Shown here piece after piece: positions 40,035 to 49,115 of a DNA stretch of 64,000 bases. Under the pieces are notes generated by a model. That model was not told where the DNA came from, did no database searches, and worked only from the letters and a program-made list of their open reading frames with translations. The stretch lies in NCBI RefSeq assembly GCF_000621325.1, contig NZ_JHYQ01000017.1, forward strand, positions 1 to 64,000, written 5' to 3'. Each line of letters begins with the position of its first letter. Position 1 is the stretch's first letter. Source of the stretch: Thiothrix lacustris DSM 21227 (lineage in GTDB: Bacteria > Pseudomonadota > Gammaproteobacteria > Thiotrichales > Thiotrichaceae). The translations under genes were made by a program, and so were the position numbers.

Positions 40035-41243
40035 CTAACGGTAATAACCCGGATTCGAGCGATAAGGGTCGGGTAGCCGTTGGCGCGGCTGGTACTGCTG
40101 GTAATTTCCGCCCTGTTGAATCACCTGCTCAAATAGCCCTGCCTTTTCCATGTAATACCCCAGACCGCCCAGCAAACTAATGCCTAGTAACGCGGCAAAC
40201 ACGATTTTGACCACGCTGTAAGGCCGTTCCCCTTGAGTCTTACCGTTACGCCCGTTGATCACAAAGCGATAGGTTTCGCCGTTATAACGGAAGGCAGCAG
40301 ACCATACCGGTAGCAAGACGTGTTTGAAGGTGGTGGCCGCATGTTGGGTTTCCAGACTGGTGACCCGTTGTTGATCACCGCCAATGTCGCTCAGAATAGC
40401 GTTATAGATCCGGTTATCCATGATGCCGCGTGCTTGCTCAAAGCCTTCATCCAGATCAACCTGATAAATTTCGCTTTGAAAGCCGCTCAGGTAACTCTCG
40501 TTGTAAGGCACGAGGTTGGGTAAATCCCACGGTTCGAGCCGGTCAAGAATAGCGCGGGGCAGGGTACGGGTTGCGCCCACCAATACATCATCAAAAAACA
40601 GCCTTACCCGCCCACTGACCGGCGTCCAGCGGATACGCGGTACATTTTGCACTTGCTGGCGGGGTTGCCCGTTGACAATGACGGTGACCATTTGGCGTTC
40701 GTAATAAATCACGCCACGTTCACCCCGGTAATAGCTGTCGGTATGGCTATCATACGTCCAGTAAGGGATGTAAATACCTAGCAACTTGTCGTCACGTTTG
40801 GCTTTGTCCTTCAAGGCAGAAGGGGCAAACCACAAGCCACTAATCCACTTGTCGAAGGCTGCATGTGCAGCTTTGTCGGTTATCAGGAAGGGTAACAAGG
40901 ATTTAGGCTGGAACAGGCGAGCCTGCTCCGTCCCGGTGACAACAGGTGTGCCACAAAATGGGCAGTCACCCGCATGATTGTTTTGCTTTAGCTCAAAAAT
41001 GGCGGCGCAATTGGGGCACTTGATGACCTGATTATTATCCAGTGGACGCAATTTTCCCTGCTGGATAGCGCGTAATGCCTGCTCAAAGCTGTACTCGCGA
41101 ATCTCCTGATAGCTTTGGCGAATAGCATTTTGATGCCCGCAATACGTGCACGCGAGCGCGTCTGTCCCCGGTTGGTAAACCAGATCGGCGCCGCACTCTT
41201 CGCAAGGAAAGTGCTGCTGCTTAGTGTTGTTGTTATCCGCCAT
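40035..41243 (-). CDS. Zinc-ribbon membrane protein of the XpaC-TelA-SPFH cluster
   Basis: The 402-residue protein has two N-terminal zinc ribbons: CEECG with CTYCG (residues about 14-37) and CPNCA with CPFCG (about 75-98). A central domain of about 230 residues follows (LLGIYIPYWTYDSHTDSYYR), then a transmembrane segment (VVKIVFAALLGISLLGGLGY, around residue 350) and a polar Gln/Arg/Pro tail. It lies 14 bases downstream of the SPFH gene, so they are co-transcribed. Similar proteins occur beside SPFH/virion-core-like genes; the function is unknown. Confidence 0.75.
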   Translation of the reverse strand: MADNNNTKQQHFPCEECGADLVYQPGTDALACTYCGHQNAIRQSYQEIREYSFEQALRAIQQGKLRPLDNNQVIKCPNCAAIFELKQNNHAGDCPFCGTPVVTGTEQARLFQPKSLLPFLITDKAAHAAFDKWISGLWFAPSALKDKAKRDDKLLGIYIPYWTYDSHTDSYYRGERGVIYYERQMVTVIVNGQPRQQVQNVPRIRWTPVSGRVRLFFDDVLVGATRTLPRAILDRLEPWDLPNLVPYNESYLSGFQSEIYQVDLDEGFEQARGIMDNRIYNAILSDIGGDQQRVTSLETQHAATTFKHVLLPVWSAAFRYNGETYRFVINGRNGKTQGERPYSVVKIVFAALLGISLLGGLGYYMEKAGLFEQVIQQGGNYQQYQPRQRLPDPYRSNPGYYR

Positions 41244-41257
41244 TTAAGCCTGCGTTG

Positions 41258-42352
41258 TTATTCTGTACGGTGAGGAGGTGCTGACGGTGGAATCGGTGGC
41301 GGTGCTTGCTCTGCAAACAAGCCACTGAGTGAGCTGGTTTCCCCGGCAGTTTGCCAGTTCGCCATGCCTGCTTGCCAGACCAGTGTGGTCGCCGTCAATT
41401 GCCCGTTTTGCACCATTTGCTGCAATTGTTGCAATCCCAAGGGGCCTCTGGATTCCTGCCCAATGGCGACATGCCAGCCGCTATCAGGGAGCGGTGGCGG
41501 GGTGGCTGCTGCGGGTTTGTTCAGTGCTTCTGCCATTTTGTTGGCCACTGCAAAGCCCATTCCCATATCCAGTGCGCTGTTAGAGCTACCGTTGCCAATA
41601 CCTTGTGCGGTCTGGTATTGCAGGTATTTGTCGAGATTGCCGATCATGCCCATGCTGGTACGCTTGTCGAGGGCGTCCTCCACTTCGGTAGGGAGGGAGA
41701 TGTTTTCCACCAGAATATTGGTTAATTTCAGGCCATAAGCGGCGTATTCAGGAGCAATTTTCTGGGTGACGAACTGTCCCAGTTGTTCGTAGTTGGCGGC
41801 CATGTCCAATATCGGAATATTGGCACTGGCAACCACGCTGCTGAAGCGGGTCACGATCATATTACGCAACTGATCGCTGATTTCATCGACGGTGAAATGC
41901 CCATCTGTCCCCATGATTTCTTGCATGAATTTGCGGGCATCGTCAATCCGCACCCCATACGTACCAAATGCCCGTACCCGTACCCCACCGAATTCGCTGT
42001 CACGGATCATGACTGGGTTGCGCGTGCCCCATTTCAGGTTGGTGAACTGCTTGGTGTTGAAGAAGTAAACTTCCGCTTTGAACGGGCTGTTAAAGCCGTG
42101 ATCCCAGTGTTGCAGGGTGGAAAGCAGCGGCAGGTTTTGGGTTTCCAGCACATACATGCCGGGGGTGAGGATGTCGGCAACCTCGCCTTCGTTGACGAAA
42201 ATCGCTACCTGCGATTCACGCACGGTGAGTTTTGCCCCGAACTTGATTTCATTGCCGTGGCGCTCGAAGCGGTAGACCATGGTGTCGCTGCTGTCATCGG
42301 TCCAGTCGATGACATCAACGAATTCACCCATCAGTTTGTCCCATAATCCCAT
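41258..42352 (-). CDS. SPFH-domain protein with C-terminal GYF_2 domain
   Basis: The N-terminal 230 residues match the SPFH/virion-core-like family (IKFGAKLTVRESQVAIFVNE; TPGMYVLETQNLPLLSTLQ; YAAYGLKLTNILVENISLP). After an Ala/Pro-rich linker, residues about 290-340 form a GYF_2 domain (GPLGLQQLQQMVQNGQL, LVWQAGMANWQTA), which in other proteins binds proline-rich partners. There is no membrane segment, so it probably binds membranes peripherally. AAGGAG precedes the ATG. It sits three bases after the TelA-like gene. Confidence 0.85.
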   Translation of the reverse strand: MGLWDKLMGEFVDVIDWTDDSSDTMVYRFERHGNEIKFGAKLTVRESQVAIFVNEGEVADILTPGMYVLETQNLPLLSTLQHWDHGFNSPFKAEVYFFNTKQFTNLKWGTRNPVMIRDSEFGGVRVRAFGTYGVRIDDARKFMQEIMGTDGHFTVDEISDQLRNMIVTRFSSVVASANIPILDMAANYEQLGQFVTQKIAPEYAAYGLKLTNILVENISLPTEVEDALDKRTSMGMIGNLDKYLQYQTAQGIGNGSSNSALDMGMGFAVANKMAEALNKPAAATPPPLPDSGWHVAIGQESRGPLGLQQLQQMVQNGQLTATTLVWQAGMANWQTAGETSSLSGLFAEQAPPPIPPSAPPHRTE

Positions 42353-42355
42353 GAT

Positions 42356-43525
42356 TTATACTCCTTGGCGTGGGCTGTCGGCCTTGGCTTTGGCTGCTGT
42401 CAGGGCGTGACGCAGGTCACTTTCCATGACCTTGATTTCTTCCTCGGCCTTGGCACGCATGGCTTTGCCTTCGTCGGCAATGCGCAGCGAGTCGTTGATG
42501 GTTTCGATCAGGGTCTGGTTGGCTTTCTTCACGGATTCGATGTCGAATACGCCGCGTTCCATTTGCTTGCGGGTTTCAGCATTGCCCATGCGCAGGGTTT
42601 CGGCGTTCTTTTCCAGCAATTCGTTGGTGAGGTCGGAAGCCTTTTTCACCACTTCTGCGGCGTCGCTCATGCGGAAAATGGTGACGGCTTGTGCCAACTG
42701 GTTTTTCCACAAGGGCACGGTGTTGATCAGGGTGGAGTTGATCTTGTTGATCAGGGTTTTGTCGTTTTCCTGAACCAGACGGATGCTGGGCAGGCTTTGC
42801 ATGGCTACCTGACGGGTGAGGCGCAGGTCGTAAACGCGGCGTTCGAGGTCATCGCGGGAGCTACGCAGATCGCGCAGATTTTGTGCGAGGATCATGTCTT
42901 CCGTATTGGCTTCGGCTTTGGCAACCAGTGCGGGGATGTCAGTGGTTTCTAGACGGCGCAGTTTTTCTTCACCCGCAGCAATGTAGGCTTCCAAATTGTG
43001 GAAGAAATCTAGATTGGCTTCGTAGAGTTTGTCGAGGGTCACCACATCGGTCAGCAACTGGGTCTTGTGACCTTCCATTTCGTCGCTGATGGTGTCAATT
43101 TGCTTGCGAACTTCTTCGTACTGGTTGAGGAATTCGACCACGGGTTTGGCTTTGCCGATAAGTTTTTCCCACCAGCTTGGCTCGTCATTGGGGTTCAGAG
43201 AGTCAATATCGAAGCCTTTAATGGCAACGACCATATTGGTCAGGGATGTGCCTGCGGAACCAATGTCCTTGTTTTTGACACCATTGAGCATTTTTTCGGA
43301 AATGGTGGTCATCTGTTCTTGGGTTTTGGTGCCAAAGAACATGATGCTGCTGCGGTCGTTCATGTCGATTTCAGCAATGATGCTTTCGAGTTTGTTTTTG
43401 TTGGCATCATCAGCTTGTTCGTAGGCAACCAGTTCCGTCGTGACTTCCGGCAGGGTGGCAAGTTCAGTGCCGGGGATCACTGCTGGAGCGGTTTGAACGG
43501 CTGTTGTCGTTTCTGTTTCATTCAT
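42356..43525 (-). CDS. TelA-family (toxic anion resistance) protein
   Basis: The 389-residue, almost entirely helical protein has the TelA pattern: SIMFFGTKTQEQMTTISEKM, then GWWEKL-type GKAKPVVEFLNQYEEV, IPALVAKAEANTEDMILAQN and GVFDIESVKKANQTLIETIN. Family members are linked with tellurite or envelope stress resistance, often next to XpaC. It follows the XpaC-like gene by 29 bases and precedes the SPFH gene, so it is the second large gene of the cluster. The biochemical activity is unknown. Confidence 0.85.
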   Translation of the reverse strand: MNETETTTAVQTAPAVIPGTELATLPEVTTELVAYEQADDANKNKLESIIAEIDMNDRSSIMFFGTKTQEQMTTISEKMLNGVKNKDIGSAGTSLTNMVVAIKGFDIDSLNPNDEPSWWEKLIGKAKPVVEFLNQYEEVRKQIDTISDEMEGHKTQLLTDVVTLDKLYEANLDFFHNLEAYIAAGEEKLRRLETTDIPALVAKAEANTEDMILAQNLRDLRSSRDDLERRVYDLRLTRQVAMQSLPSIRLVQENDKTLINKINSTLINTVPLWKNQLAQAVTIFRMSDAAEVVKKASDLTNELLEKNAETLRMGNAETRKQMERGVFDIESVKKANQTLIETINDSLRIADEGKAMRAKAEEEIKVMESDLRHALTAAKAKADSPRQGV

Positions 43526-43554
43526 GGTGATCTTCTCCTTGGGTATTGGGGGTA

Positions 43555-44421
43555 TCAGAGGACGCCTTCGCGCTTGAGTTGGGTTTCCAGCACTTCTATT
43601 TGTACGTCCAGATCGAAATGGTTGTCTTCGAGCAATTTGGTTTGCTGTTCTGCAAATGTCTGTTCTATCGAATCCAGCACACGGCTGAAATTGGTTTCCA
43701 GAGCAACTGCCTTTTCTCCCTGATGAGTGCGTGCATAGCCTTCGGTGACACGCTGAGTGCCATCCAGATAGACTTTGAGGAATTTGCGGGCGCGGGATAG
43801 GCGAGTCGGGTCATCTTCGATGCTGTCGAGGACTTCACGCGCCTTGCTGGTGATGCGTTGCAGGCGGGCGTTGAATTCCGGGTTAGGGATTTGGCGGCGG
43901 GCGCGTTCAATCGCGTCGATTTTGATGTTGGCGGCATCCAGTGCGTCGAGCACTTCTTCGATGGTGACGCCGATGGAGATGTTGCCTGCCTTGTCCTTAC
44001 GTGGGTCTAACCCGTAGTAGAGGGCAAATCCGAGGAAAGTTGCTGCCCCAACCAGAATGGAGGAAAGGATTCCACTCATGGCAAAATTGGAGATCCACCA
44101 ATCTAACGCACCCGTGGCTATACTAATGATCAGCGCTGCTACGGTTTTAAAGGGCGTGGAAGGTGCGCGGGCAATTTTGCGCCGTTCATATTCGCCTTGT
44201 AAGCGGAAGCCTCGCCGGGCGACGCTCGCCCCGACCATGAAGGCTGCAAATATTCCGCCTGTGACCAAGGTATCCATGACATCACCTCGCATCAATGAAC
44301 CGATGGCGGTAATCAGGGAGGGCAGGGGAAGTAAGTAAAGCAGGATACCCTTTATGCCGTAACGGACGTTATGGATAGTGGGTTCGTAGCGTTTGGCAGC
44401 CGACTTGACCGTTGTTGTCAT
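43555..44421 (-). CDS. XpaC-like membrane protein
   Basis: The 288-residue protein has two N-terminal hydrophobic segments (GIKGILLYLLPLPSLITAIG; LVTGGIFAAFMVGASVA), another pair around residues 95-135 and a helical C-terminal domain of about 150 residues (RQIPNPEFNARLQRITSKAR onward) matching XpaC (5-bromo-4-chloroindolyl phosphate hydrolysis) proteins, the usual partner of TelA. GGAG precedes the ATG. It is probably the membrane anchor of this cluster. Confidence 0.8.
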   Translation of the reverse strand: MTTTVKSAAKRYEPTIHNVRYGIKGILLYLLPLPSLITAIGSLMRGDVMDTLVTGGIFAAFMVGASVARRGFRLQGEYERRKIARAPSTPFKTVAALIISIATGALDWWISNFAMSGILSSILVGAATFLGFALYYGLDPRKDKAGNISIGVTIEEVLDALDAANIKIDAIERARRQIPNPEFNARLQRITSKAREVLDSIEDDPTRLSRARKFLKVYLDGTQRVTEGYARTHQGEKAVALETNFSRVLDSIEQTFAEQQTKLLEDNHFDLDVQIEVLETQLKREGVL

Positions 44422-44433
44422 GGTGTCTCCAGC

Positions 44434-44538
44434 TTAGAAGAGAGGGGGAAATAGGTGAAAAATAGATAGCACGCTGACACCGCCAACCGTCACCACCAAA
44501 AGAATAAAACCAACTGTCTTTTGTAATGCATAAGCCAT
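44434..44538 (-). CDS. 34-aa single-span membrane peptide heading the XpaC-TelA cluster
   Basis: AGGAGG lies nine bases before the ATG at 44536-44538. The peptide is MAYALQKTVGF followed by a hydrophobic span ILLVVTVGGVSVLSIF and an end HLFPPLF. Its stop is 12 bases before the XpaC-like start. The strong ribosome site and one clean membrane span favour a real small protein, perhaps a regulator or subunit of the cluster. Confidence 0.6.
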   Translation of the reverse strand: MAYALQKTVGFILLVVTVGGVSVLSIFHLFPPLF

Positions 44539-44685
44539 TGCGCTTTGTCCTCCTTTTTATAATCAGTGCTAAGTGTAGCGTGTATATGAGGTGATAGCCC
44601 ATTCTATTCAAGCATGATGCTTAGAAAAAGATTTTATTTATGAACAGAAGCTGTATAATGGCAAATAAGTTTGTGTCAGAACGAA

Positions 44686-44716
44686 AAAAAAGCGAGCCGT
44701 TTTATGCTCGCTTTTT
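44686..44716. terminator. Bidirectional intrinsic terminator
   Basis: AAAAAGCGAGC-N8-GCTCGCTTTTT gives a seven-pair GC-rich stem flanked by A and T runs. A TATAAT at 44654-44659 lies shortly before it on the plus strand, so a short transcript of about 50 bases could be made; no gene is associated. Confidence 0.8.
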
Positions 44717-45053
44717 GTAAAGGTAATCTAAGAACGCCGAAGCTGATGGCTCCGGTAGTGAATGCAAGCAAACCCCCTGTTTGCACGATTGCATTCGGTT
44801 CTCGTACTTTACCATTCAACCAGCTCCCCAATAAATGGCCGGTTGTAAAGGTTAGTTTGAGAAAGTTAACTTCAGCGTGCCGTCATCCCGAATCTCTTAT
44901 GCCATTGAGTGTCAGAACGGCGGAACAAGCTTATTTTTTTATTTCAGATACATCTGACGACAGAATCGTTACCACAAACCCCAAGTTCGCGATTCCTGCT
45001 GAAGTTGTGACTATACTAAGGGTGAATCACTGAATCGAACCTGAATTCTTGGC
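44717..45053. other. Intergenic stretch without a supported gene
   Basis: The plus-strand frame that spans it has no ribosome site and poor composition. One hairpin is visible, GCAAAC-CCCCT-GTTTGC near 44767-44783, enclosed by ATGCA and TGCAT. On the minus strand a hydrophobic frame without a start codon runs from about 44880 to the terminator and could be a decayed membrane gene. Nothing else is seen. Confidence 0.4.
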
Positions 45054-45854
45054 TTATTTTTTAATCGATAAAAATAAAGCCGGGTCGACTGCCTCACCAT
45101 TCAAATACACAGACCAGTGCAAGTGTGGGCCTGTTGCTCGCCCAGTGCTGCCGACCTGTCCGATAATATCCCCTTGTTGCACCGTGTCACCGGCTGCTAC
45201 ATTTATTTTGCTCAAGTGTGCGTACATGCTGATCACGCCGTCGCCGTGGTCAAGATAGACCGTGTTGCCGCTAAAAAAGAAATCATCGGTGTGTAACACT
45301 CGCCCAGCAGCAGTGGCTTTGACGGAGGTTCCACTGGCGGCGGCGATGTCCATGCCACTGTGTGGACTACGGGGTTGATTGTTAATAAAGCGTTTCAAGC
45401 CAAAACGCCCGGTGTCACGTCCTGGCACGGGTTTAATGAAATCCAGTTGTGCGTCACCCTCGGTGAAGTGCGTTTTGATTTGTTTTTGGGCGGCTTGTTC
45501 CTGAATGATGCGTTGGCTGGATTCATCATCCGGGTCGACCTTGTTTTTGTCTTTGATGGTAATGCGCTGGGTTTTGTATTGCTTAGCTTGTATCTGGAAA
45601 GGGATAGATCCTGTTGAAGTGTCCAGTTGCTGAGTACCTGTGTCTGCATCAAGGGGAATACCGATGACCGCGACCCATTCAGAATCCAGTGGCACGACCG
45701 TTACCCGGTTGCCTGCATACTGTACAATAGGCGTTTTGTCTGAGAGTGGCGCGACTGGAATGATGGCAATGCCGCCCGGTACAGGGTTGGCGTGTGGGAA
45801 AGCCAGCAGGTTGGCAGAATAAAATGCCATGCTTAATAGTAACCATTTTTTCAT
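45054..45854 (-). CDS. M23-family metallopeptidase (LytM/NlpD-like), secreted
   Basis: The start at 45854 gives a signal peptide MKKWLLLSMAFYSANLLAFP; an extension of 49 codons is open but lacks a signal. The C-terminal M23 domain has HSGMDIAAASGT (zinc His and Asp) and GPHLHWSVYLNG (HxH), with all ligands present, so it is likely an active endopeptidase. The N-terminal domain holds a beta-rich region (VVPLDSEWVAVIGIPLDAD). It acts in the periplasm on peptidoglycan cross-links. Confidence 0.92.
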   Translation of the reverse strand: MKKWLLLSMAFYSANLLAFPHANPVPGGIAIIPVAPLSDKTPIVQYAGNRVTVVPLDSEWVAVIGIPLDADTGTQQLDTSTGSIPFQIQAKQYKTQRITIKDKNKVDPDDESSQRIIQEQAAQKQIKTHFTEGDAQLDFIKPVPGRDTGRFGLKRFINNQPRSPHSGMDIAAASGTSVKATAAGRVLHTDDFFFSGNTVYLDHGDGVISMYAHLSKINVAAGDTVQQGDIIGQVGSTGRATGPHLHWSVYLNGEAVDPALFLSIKK

Positions 45855-45890
45855 TTTTATTGACTCGATCAAGTTGGTACGAAATAGATC

Positions 45891-47060
45891 ATGAAGCATA
45901 GCATAGCCGCGAAACGAATGCGGGACATCCAACCTTTCCATGTGATGGCTTTGCTGGCTGAAGCGCGTCAGCGTGAAGCCGCTGGGCAAGACATTATTCA
46001 CATGGAGGTAGGGGAGCCGGATTTTCCAACCCCAGCACCTATTGTGGAGGCCGGTATCCGTGCTTTGCAGTCAGGGCAAACCAAATACACCGCAGCACGG
46101 GGTTTGCCGCCGCTACGTGAGGCAATTGCTGCTTACTATGCCAGCCGTTTTGGGGTGAACATTTCACCTGAGCGCATCCTGATTACGCCGGGCGCATCGG
46201 GCGCGTTGCAACTGGTGTTGGGGGCGCTGTTGAATCCGGGTGATGAAGTGCTGATGACCGACCCCGGCTATCCCTGTAACCGTCACTTTGTACGCCTGTT
46301 TGAAGGCAAGGCAACGGCTATTCCGGTGGATGCAGCGACTGACTATCAACTGAACCGTGCACACGTTCAGGAACATTGGAATACAGCCACTAAGGCTGTT
46401 TTGTTGGCAACACCTGCGAATCCCACCGGGACAGTCTTGACCTTGCCGCAATTGGCAGACATTCATGCCGCCGTTCGGCAACGTGGCGGGGAATTGATTG
46501 TGGATGAAATTTATCAGGGGCTGACGTATGGCATTCCTGATACCACAGCGCTGTCGGTAGACCCTGATAACTTGTGGGTCATCAACAGCTTTTCCAAATA
46601 TTTCGGCATGACAGGTTGGCGCTTGGGCTGGGTAGTTGCCCCGGAATGGGCAGTGGAAACACTGGATCGTTTGGCACAAAACATCTTTCTGGCGGCATCC
46701 ACCCCGGCGCAATACGCGGCATTGGCAGCGTTTACACCAGAAGCCTTGGCTATCATGGAAGCACAACGCCAGGAATTGCAGCAGCGGCGGGATTTTTTGC
46801 TGCCTGCCTTGCGGGAACTGGGCTTTGCGGTGCGTACTGAGCCGCAAGGGGCTTTTTACCTGTATGCAGGTTCAGAACGTTTCGGTGAGGATGCGCAGCG
46901 TTTGTGTCGGGATATGCTGGATCAAACAGGCGTGGTATTCACGCCGGGAATCGACTTTGGCAGCCATCAGGCAAACACGCATGTACGCTTTGCCTATACC
47001 ACGGGCGTGGCGCGACTGGAGCAGGCAGTAGAACGTCTTGCCCACTGCCTGCCGCGTTGA
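45891..47060 (+). CDS. Class I/II PLP-dependent aminotransferase
   Basis: The 389-residue protein has the fold type I features: MEVGEPDFPTP, TPANPTGTVL, the PLP lysine in INSFSKYFGMTGWRLGW and the C-terminal Arg region NTHVRFAYTTG. It transfers amino groups between amino acids and 2-oxo acids. Substrate cannot be assigned. It is transcribed divergently from the M23 peptidase and ends one base before the leftward metalloprotease gene. Confidence 0.88.
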   Translation: MKHSIAAKRMRDIQPFHVMALLAEARQREAAGQDIIHMEVGEPDFPTPAPIVEAGIRALQSGQTKYTAARGLPPLREAIAAYYASRFGVNISPERILITPGASGALQLVLGALLNPGDEVLMTDPGYPCNRHFVRLFEGKATAIPVDAATDYQLNRAHVQEHWNTATKAVLLATPANPTGTVLTLPQLADIHAAVRQRGGELIVDEIYQGLTYGIPDTTALSVDPDNLWVINSFSKYFGMTGWRLGWVVAPEWAVETLDRLAQNIFLAASTPAQYAALAAFTPEALAIMEAQRQELQQRRDFLLPALRELGFAVRTEPQGAFYLYAGSERFGEDAQRLCRDMLDQTGVVFTPGIDFGSHQANTHVRFAYTTGVARLEQAVERLAHCLPR

Positions 47061-47061
47061 G

Positions 47062-47928
47062 TTAACTGCTGAATGAATTGCAGTTTTTCAGGTCGCCCGA
47101 TTTCAGGCCACGCTGAAACCATTCCATACGTTGTGTGGATGAGCCGTGCGTAAAGGAATCGGGGTTGATACGTCGCCCGGACATGCGTTGCAAGCGGTCA
47201 TCGCCAATAGCACCTGCGGCATTGATAGCTTCTTCAATATCACCTTCTTCCAGTACATTGAATTGTTTGTGGGCATGGTGTGCCCACACGCCAGCGTAAC
47301 AGTCTGCTTGCAGCTCCAGTGCTACCGACAAGCCATTGCTATCGCTTTTGCTGGCGCGTGCTTGCAGGTTGGTAACTTTGTCGGTCGTGCCCATCAGGTT
47401 TTGGACGTGATGACCGATTTCATGCCCCAGAACATACGCTTGGGCAAAATCACCGGATGCCCCCAGATTCTGGAGTTCGCGAAAAAAGCCGAGGTCGATG
47501 TAAACCTTCTGGTCGCCGGGGCAGTAAAACGGGCCAGTGGCTGAGCTGGAATAGCCGCAAACGGAATCCGTGCCGTCTTCAAACAGCACCAGTTTCGGCT
47601 CTACGTAGCGCCCACCAAGCTGGCGGAATACTGGGTTCCAGACATCTTCGGTCGAAGCCAGTACCGAGGAAGCAAATTGCCCCGCTTCGTCTTGGGGTGT
47701 CCCCGTAGATACGGTTTGGGTACTGCCCCCACCAAACCCACCGAGGATGGTATTTGCCCCACCGACCAACCCCAGCACCTGAATCGGGTTAAAACCCATG
47801 TACCAGCCAATCAGAACGGCGGCGACGGTGCCGAGTAGGCCAATTTTCATTTTACCACCACCACCACCGCTACTTCCACCCCGCCGGTCTTCCACGTTGC
47901 TGCTTTGCCGTCCTGTTCTCCAACGCAT
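47062..47928 (-). CDS. ypfJ: YpfJ-like neutral zinc metalloprotease
   Basis: The 288-residue protein starts MRWRTGRQSSNVEDRRG followed by a Gly-rich stretch, one transmembrane segment (IGLLGTVAAVLIGWYMGFNP), and a metalloprotease domain with VLGHEIGHHVQ (HExxH) and LELQADCYAGVWAHH (third ligand region). This matches the YpfJ/neutral zinc metallopeptidase family. The function in the cell is unknown. Confidence 0.9.
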   Translation of the reverse strand: MRWRTGRQSSNVEDRRGGSSGGGGGKMKIGLLGTVAAVLIGWYMGFNPIQVLGLVGGANTILGGFGGGSTQTVSTGTPQDEAGQFASSVLASTEDVWNPVFRQLGGRYVEPKLVLFEDGTDSVCGYSSSATGPFYCPGDQKVYIDLGFFRELQNLGASGDFAQAYVLGHEIGHHVQNLMGTTDKVTNLQARASKSDSNGLSVALELQADCYAGVWAHHAHKQFNVLEEGDIEEAINAAGAIGDDRLQRMSGRRINPDSFTHGSSTQRMEWFQRGLKSGDLKNCNSFSS

Positions 47929-48084
47929 TTTGATTCTCCATAAAAATATTTGCAGGAATTATTTCGCCTTTTACTGAACTAAAGCCAATTGCGTTGTATC
48001 TGTCAACTTATAAATGACTACAGCGTTAATACACGGGAGTCTCCGGCTATTGGCAGGGGAAAGAGGGGCACTCAAAGGAATATG

Positions 48085-48684
48085 ATGAGAATGGCGGCAT
48101 TGATAACCGGTCATAACGAGCGGTTGGAGAGAGATTCGCACAAGGATGATGGTTTGGATAACACGACACGCTTGGACACTTTCCTGCGGGAAGTGAGTCG
48201 GCGTGCGTTCGTGGTTGCACGTCTGGCAACTCATGATGAAGATGAGGCAATGGATATTGTGCAGGATGCGATGTTCAAACTGGTGCAAAAATACGCTGGA
48301 AGTCCTCATGGTGAATGGGGTGCATTGTTTCACACCATCCTGCACAGCAGGATTAACGACTGGCATCGTCGCCAGAAAGTGCGTAACCGTTGGCGGGTGT
48401 TTTTTTCGACAAATGAGGAGGAGGATTCTGCACCGGAAGATCAGGTCGCCCAAACCCAGTTTTTGGAGCCAGAGCGCCAATTGCTGCAAGATGAAATGAG
48501 CGTTCTGATGCAAGAGGCGGTCGGGCAGTTGCCATTACGTCAGCAGCAGGCTCTGTTGTTGCGTGCGTGGGAGGGGTACGACATTGCAGAAACGGCCAAC
48601 ATCATGAAGTGCTCCGCAGGGAGTGTAAAAACACATTACTCAAGGGCTATCCACAGTTTGCGGGAAAAACTGGGAGATCATTAA
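48085..48684 (+). CDS. ECF-type RNA polymerase sigma factor
   Basis: The 199-residue protein has sigma region 2 (AMDIVQDAMFKLVQKYAG, then TILHSRINDWHRRQKVRNRW) and region 4 (LPLRQQQALLLRAWEGYDIA with HTH MKCSAGSVKTHYSRAI). AAAGGA precedes ATG 48085; the ATG three bases earlier is possible. The next gene overlaps by one base and probably encodes its anti-sigma or partner. The arrangement sigma, small membrane protein, DUF3106 protein is also known from betaproteobacteria. Confidence 0.9.
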   Translation: MRMAALITGHNERLERDSHKDDGLDNTTRLDTFLREVSRRAFVVARLATHDEDEAMDIVQDAMFKLVQKYAGSPHGEWGALFHTILHSRINDWHRRQKVRNRWRVFFSTNEEEDSAPEDQVAQTQFLEPERQLLQDEMSVLMQEAVGQLPLRQQQALLLRAWEGYDIAETANIMKCSAGSVKTHYSRAIHSLREKLGDH

Positions 48685-49091
48685 TGACAAATATGACACA
48701 AGAGATGACTGAGCGTTTAGTGGTAGGGGTCGTCAAGCAGGGGATGGATCATTCTGTTATCAACCTGGGCTGGCAAACGCAAGCTAAATTGACGCGCTTA
48801 CGCTTGCAGGCATTGGATCAGCTTGACCAGCCGTCTGCTGGTTTTGGCTTTTCATCGCTTTCGCGGGGATTTGCGATTGCAACGGCTGTCACATTGGCAG
48901 CAACCCTTTGGGTGTTGCCAGATATGGCTGAGACACGTTCAGGGGGATTGGCATTGGCTAGTGATGCCCTGATGGATGCGTCAGCAGCAAATTTGGATGT
49001 TAGCGCTATGGATGTGCTGATGTCCGGTGAAGAGATGGATTTGCTGGAAAATCTGGATATGTATGAATGGCTGGATGCTGAATATGGTTAG
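48684..49091 (+). CDS. Single-span membrane protein, putative anti-sigma factor (DUF3619-like)
   Basis: The start overlaps the sigma stop (TAATG). The N-terminal 55 residues (MTERLVVGVVKQGMDHSVIN, then LTRLRLQALDQLD) look cytoplasmic, followed by one transmembrane segment (RGFAIATAVTLAATLWVLPD) and an acidic C-terminal tail. This is the layout of DUF3619-type proteins next to ECF sigma genes. A role in holding the sigma factor at the membrane is inferred from gene order. Confidence 0.65.
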   Translation: MTNMTQEMTERLVVGVVKQGMDHSVINLGWQTQAKLTRLRLQALDQLDQPSAGFGFSSLSRGFAIATAVTLAATLWVLPDMAETRSGGLALASDALMDASAANLDVSAMDVLMSGEEMDLLENLDMYEWLDAEYG

Positions 49092-49115
49092 CGATTAATT
49101 ATCAAGGAGATGGTG

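Noticed and set aside
44671-45033. 120-codon plus-strand frame between the terminator and the M23 gene
   Set aside because: It starts inside the terminator hairpin, has no ribosome site and no recognisable pattern.
46164-46847. 227-codon minus-strand frame opposite the aminotransferase
   Set aside because: It is Cys, Arg and Gln-rich and antisense to clear PLP-enzyme motifs.
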